Shown in pieces: positions 7,604-9,428 of a stretch of DNA of 9,428 nucleotides. Position 1 is the first letter of the stretch. Each line of letters begins with the position of its first letter. Below the pieces are notes generated by a model. That model ran no database searches, was not told the origin of the DNA, and saw only the letters and a program-made list of their open reading frames with translations. The DNA comes from an uncultured Eubacteriales bacterium (GTDB taxonomy: Bacteria; Bacillota; Clostridia; Peptostreptococcales; Anaerovoracaceae), in NCBI GenBank assembly GCA_902797405.1, contig CADBSP010000219.1:1-9428 (forward strand). The letters are read 5' to 3'. Both the position numbers and the translations under genes were made by a program.

Positions 7604-9253
7604 ATGTCACCATACAGACCAGGGAAAAACAAAAAAGAATTAACCAAGATAGCCTTTTTCTTTAGGCGGTATTTCATATATTTAGTTGTTTTGATAGTAC
7701 TTATTGTTGGTATTGTTGCAACAACTCGCATTTACGAAAAGACAACTGAAAGTCAGGTTAGCGTTCAGGGGACAACAAGCAGGCTCGTAGCTGCGGATTC
7801 TTATGATTTGGCCATGTATGAACCTGAATCCTTCAATGTTCTTTCATCCTCTGATGAAGATGTGGTTTACTTAAACCAAATCATCTACGGTTCTTTATTT
7901 AAACTGGATGAAACCCTCAATGTTGTTCCTGATCTGGTTGATTCATACAGCATAGATCCTGACAGAAAGAATATAAGAATCACACTAAGACAAGATGCTT
8001 GTTTCAGCAATGGTAGTCCTGTCACATCTTATGATATCGAAAAAACGATTAAATGGATTAAGGACGTTGGTAATGACTCTCCTTACTATCAGTACGTAAG
8101 CAAGATTGATAAAGTTGAACCAAGTGGAGAAAAGGAATTCATTCTAAGATTCATCAGTTCAGACCATTCGGCTTTGGATAATCTGGTTTTTCCAATAGTT
8201 TCTTCATTGTCCTATAAAAATGGAGAGCGGTTCGCTCTAGGAAGTGGTCCATATGCATATTCTACATATGACAGAGGAAATGAAATGACCTTAGTTCCAA
8301 ATGAATACTATTATAGAGATGGAACCGGACTTCCAATTCATATCATGCTTTTGAACAATAAGGCCATTATACCGGGCATGATTACTATGGATGCAGTAAC
8401 CGCATATTTATCAAAGGAACAAAATGCTGACAGTATAGCAATCGACAAATCTTTGAAATGTATTCCTCTTGTTTCTTCTGAACTGGAATATGTAGGGTTT
8501 AATTGTGATAATGATTTATTATCACAACCTGCCATGAGAAAAGCTGTGGCGATGGGGATAGACAGGGAAAAGACAATTAATGACGATTATGCCGGACATG
8601 CTGTTATTTCAGATTCATTATACTACCCGGGATTTCTTGGACTAGAGTCTGAATACAGCATAAAATACGAGCCTAAGACTTCCTCGGAACTCATTTCCGG
8701 ATTAGGATTAAAGGATATTGATGAAGATGGAATTCTGGAAAGGGAAAGCGGAGAAGATATAACCTTTAAGTTTATAGTTAACAAAAAGAACAACAGTAGA
8801 AAAGACGCTGCTCATACAATTGCAAGCGATTTAATATCCTTGGGTATAGGTGTTGAGGTAGTAGAACTAAATGAAAAGGATTTTAATGCTGCATTGGAAT
8901 CCGGAGATTTTGATCTTTATTTGGCCGGAATTAGCATTGATAAACAATTTAATCTTTTGAATCTATATAGAGAACACAATTACGGAAACTATACCGGAGA
9001 ACGTGTTATAGAACTTACTCAGGATTTAGAAAGGGCTTACAGCAACGAGGAACAAAAAACAGTTTTTGGCGAATTGAAATCTGTACTGTTTGATGAGGTG
9101 CCTTATTTTGGAATATGCTATAAGACATACTTCTTTATATCCTCCAATACCCTTGAATTTGTTGAGCAACCACAGTACTTTAATCCATATAAAAAGATTG
9201 AAACATGGTCATGGCAAAAACGTATTGCAGGGGAGAAAACCACATCTGCATAA
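7604..9253 (+). CDS. Membrane-anchored family-5 solute-binding protein
   Basis: Extracytoplasmic binding protein of the SBP_bac_5 family, which usually delivers peptides, nickel or opines to ABC importers. Of 549 residues, 1-22 are basic, 23-41 form a hydrophobic helix, and the rest would lie outside the cell. No cysteine follows the helix, so there is no lipobox; it is probably an uncleaved signal anchor. The family pattern is clear: LNQIIYGSLFKLDETLNVVPDL near the start of the mature domain, LRQDACFSNGSPVTSYDIE, GSGPYAY at 213-219, GFN at 298-300 and AVAMGIDREKTI. DIDEDGILE is the calcium-loop-like turn common in this family. No permease or ATPase gene lies within the window, so the ligand and partner are unknown. 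It follows coaE by 15 bases, so co-transcription is likely. Its ribosome binding site is weak (TAGAGA at 7595-7600, three bases from the ATG). Family membership is confident; a transport role is not. Confidence 0.88.
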   Translation: MSPYRPGKNKKELTKIAFFFRRYFIYLVVLIVLIVGIVATTRIYEKTTESQVSVQGTTSRLVAADSYDLAMYEPESFNVLSSSDEDVVYLNQIIYGSLFKLDETLNVVPDLVDSYSIDPDRKNIRITLRQDACFSNGSPVTSYDIEKTIKWIKDVGNDSPYYQYVSKIDKVEPSGEKEFILRFISSDHSALDNLVFPIVSSLSYKNGERFALGSGPYAYSTYDRGNEMTLVPNEYYYRDGTGLPIHIMLLNNKAIIPGMITMDAVTAYLSKEQNADSIAIDKSLKCIPLVSSELEYVGFNCDNDLLSQPAMRKAVAMGIDREKTINDDYAGHAVISDSLYYPGFLGLESEYSIKYEPKTSSELISGLGLKDIDEDGILERESGEDITFKFIVNKKNNSRKDAAHTIASDLISLGIGVEVVELNEKDFNAALESGDFDLYLAGISIDKQFNLLNLYREHNYGNYTGERVIELTQDLERAYSNEEQKTVFGELKSVLFDEVPYFGICYKTYFFISSNTLEFVEQPQYFNPYKKIETWSWQKRIAGEKTTSA

Positions 9254-9294
9254 ATGATAGAAACTAAAAAACTAATATAACTCAAAAAATAAAC

Positions 9295-9322
9295 TTGCAT
9301 TTTTAAAATGATGTGGTAAGAT
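9295..9322 (+). promoter_or_regulatory. Promoter of the tRNA-Leu gene
   Basis: TAAGAT at 9317-9322 is preceded by TG at 9314-9315, giving an extended -10 element. TTGCAT at 9295-9300 is a weak -35 with a 16-base spacer. Transcription would begin near 9329, about 15 bases before the mature tRNA, a normal leader for RNase P processing. I see no GC-rich hairpin plus T-run between the binding-protein stop (9253) and here, so read-through from upstream may also contribute. Confidence 0.6.
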
Positions 9323-9344
9323 GATAAGGCATGAAAAATTATTT

Positions 9345-9428
9345 GCGGCCGTGGCGGAATAGGCAGACGCGCACGTTTGAGGGGCGTGTGGTTAACCCCG
9401 TGCTGGTTCAAGTCCAGTCGGCCGCACC
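9345..9428 (+). tRNA. tRNA-Leu, anticodon GAG, last base of CCA outside the window
   Basis: Class II tRNA that decodes CUC and CUU leucine codons. The acceptor stem pairs fully: GCGGCCG (9345-9351) with CGGCCGC (9419-9425). The D stem is GCG/CGC (9354-9356 with 9368-9370), with GG in the D loop at 9362-9363. The anticodon stem 9372-9376 pairs with 9384-9388 around the loop TTGAGGG, placing GAG at 9379-9381. A 13-base variable arm (9389-9401) containing GGTTAACC is typical of tRNA-Leu. The T stem is 9402-9406 with 9414-9418 around TTCAAGT. Discriminator A is at 9426, followed by CC at the window end; the final A is presumably the next base, so CCA looks gene-encoded. Confidence 0.97.

Noticed and set aside
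8717..8743. DIDEDGILE in the binding protein as a calcium-binding EF-hand or dockerin repeat
   Set aside because: A single copy of this DxDxDG turn is a usual feature of family-5 binding proteins at this place; no second loop or helix pair is present.
9254..9280. Eight-codon open frame after the binding-protein stop (ATG 9254)
   Set aside because: No ribosome binding site, trivial length and no conserved feature.
9254..9344. Rho-independent terminator after the binding-protein gene
   Set aside because: The region is A/T-rich but I find no GC stem followed by a T-run; the same holds for the gap after polA.
9118..9411. Open reading frame of 97 codons on the - strand across the binding-protein end, the gap and the tRNA
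   Set aside because: It runs antisense through the tRNA and through conserved coding sequence, and its product resembles nothing known to me.
9345..9428. tRNA-Leu 3' end as an integration site of a mobile element
   Set aside because: tRNA 3' ends are common attachment sites, but the window stops at the tRNA, so there is no integrase or repeat to support it.

Overview
The window looks like an ordinary chromosomal housekeeping segment of a low-GC Gram-positive bacterium. Class Clostridia, and probably a Lachnospiraceae-type genome, is the best fit. The reasons are AT-rich coding sequence with arginine mostly encoded by AGA/AGG, purine-rich Shine-Dalgarno sites, an FtsK/SpoIIIE next to rimO, and a DNA polymerase I with a decayed proofreading domain. 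The genus is not determinable from what I can see. Every gene is on the + strand and coding density is very high.

Layout: (1) 1-2763, the 3' part of an ftsK/spoIIIE-type DNA translocase whose start lies before the window. (2) 2790-4220, rimO, a radical-SAM methylthiotransferase for ribosomal protein S12. (3) 4205-6895, polA, which overlaps the end of rimO by 16 bases. (4) A 78-base gap with a perfect TATAAT box, a 7-base direct repeat spaced 11 bases apart and a strong ribosome binding site. (5) 6974-7588, coaE, dephospho-CoA kinase. (6) 7604-9253, a family-5 (oligopeptide/nickel type) solute-binding protein held by an N-terminal membrane helix instead of a lipid anchor, with no permease or ATPase genes in view. 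(7) A 91-base gap containing a promoter. (8) 9345-9428, a tRNA-Leu(GAG) whose final CCA is cut by the window edge.

The spacing suggests two transcription units: ftsK-rimO-polA, and coaE plus the binding protein, possibly with its own promoter but without a visible terminator separating it from polA. The tRNA appears to have its own promoter. ftsK (chromosome segregation), polA (repair and Okazaki fragment processing), coaE (last step of CoA synthesis) and rimO (ribosome modification) are all core functions.

I do not see a previously undescribed system here: no CRISPR, insertion sequence, phage, toxin-antitoxin or defence gene. The points worth a second look are small-scale. They are an exact QLSLF sliding-clamp-type motif in the degenerate exonuclease domain of Pol I, a long acidic serine-rich tail on FtsK beyond its DNA-reading domain, an orphan membrane-anchored binding protein, an unusual substitution in CoaE, and a helically phased direct repeat upstream of coaE.
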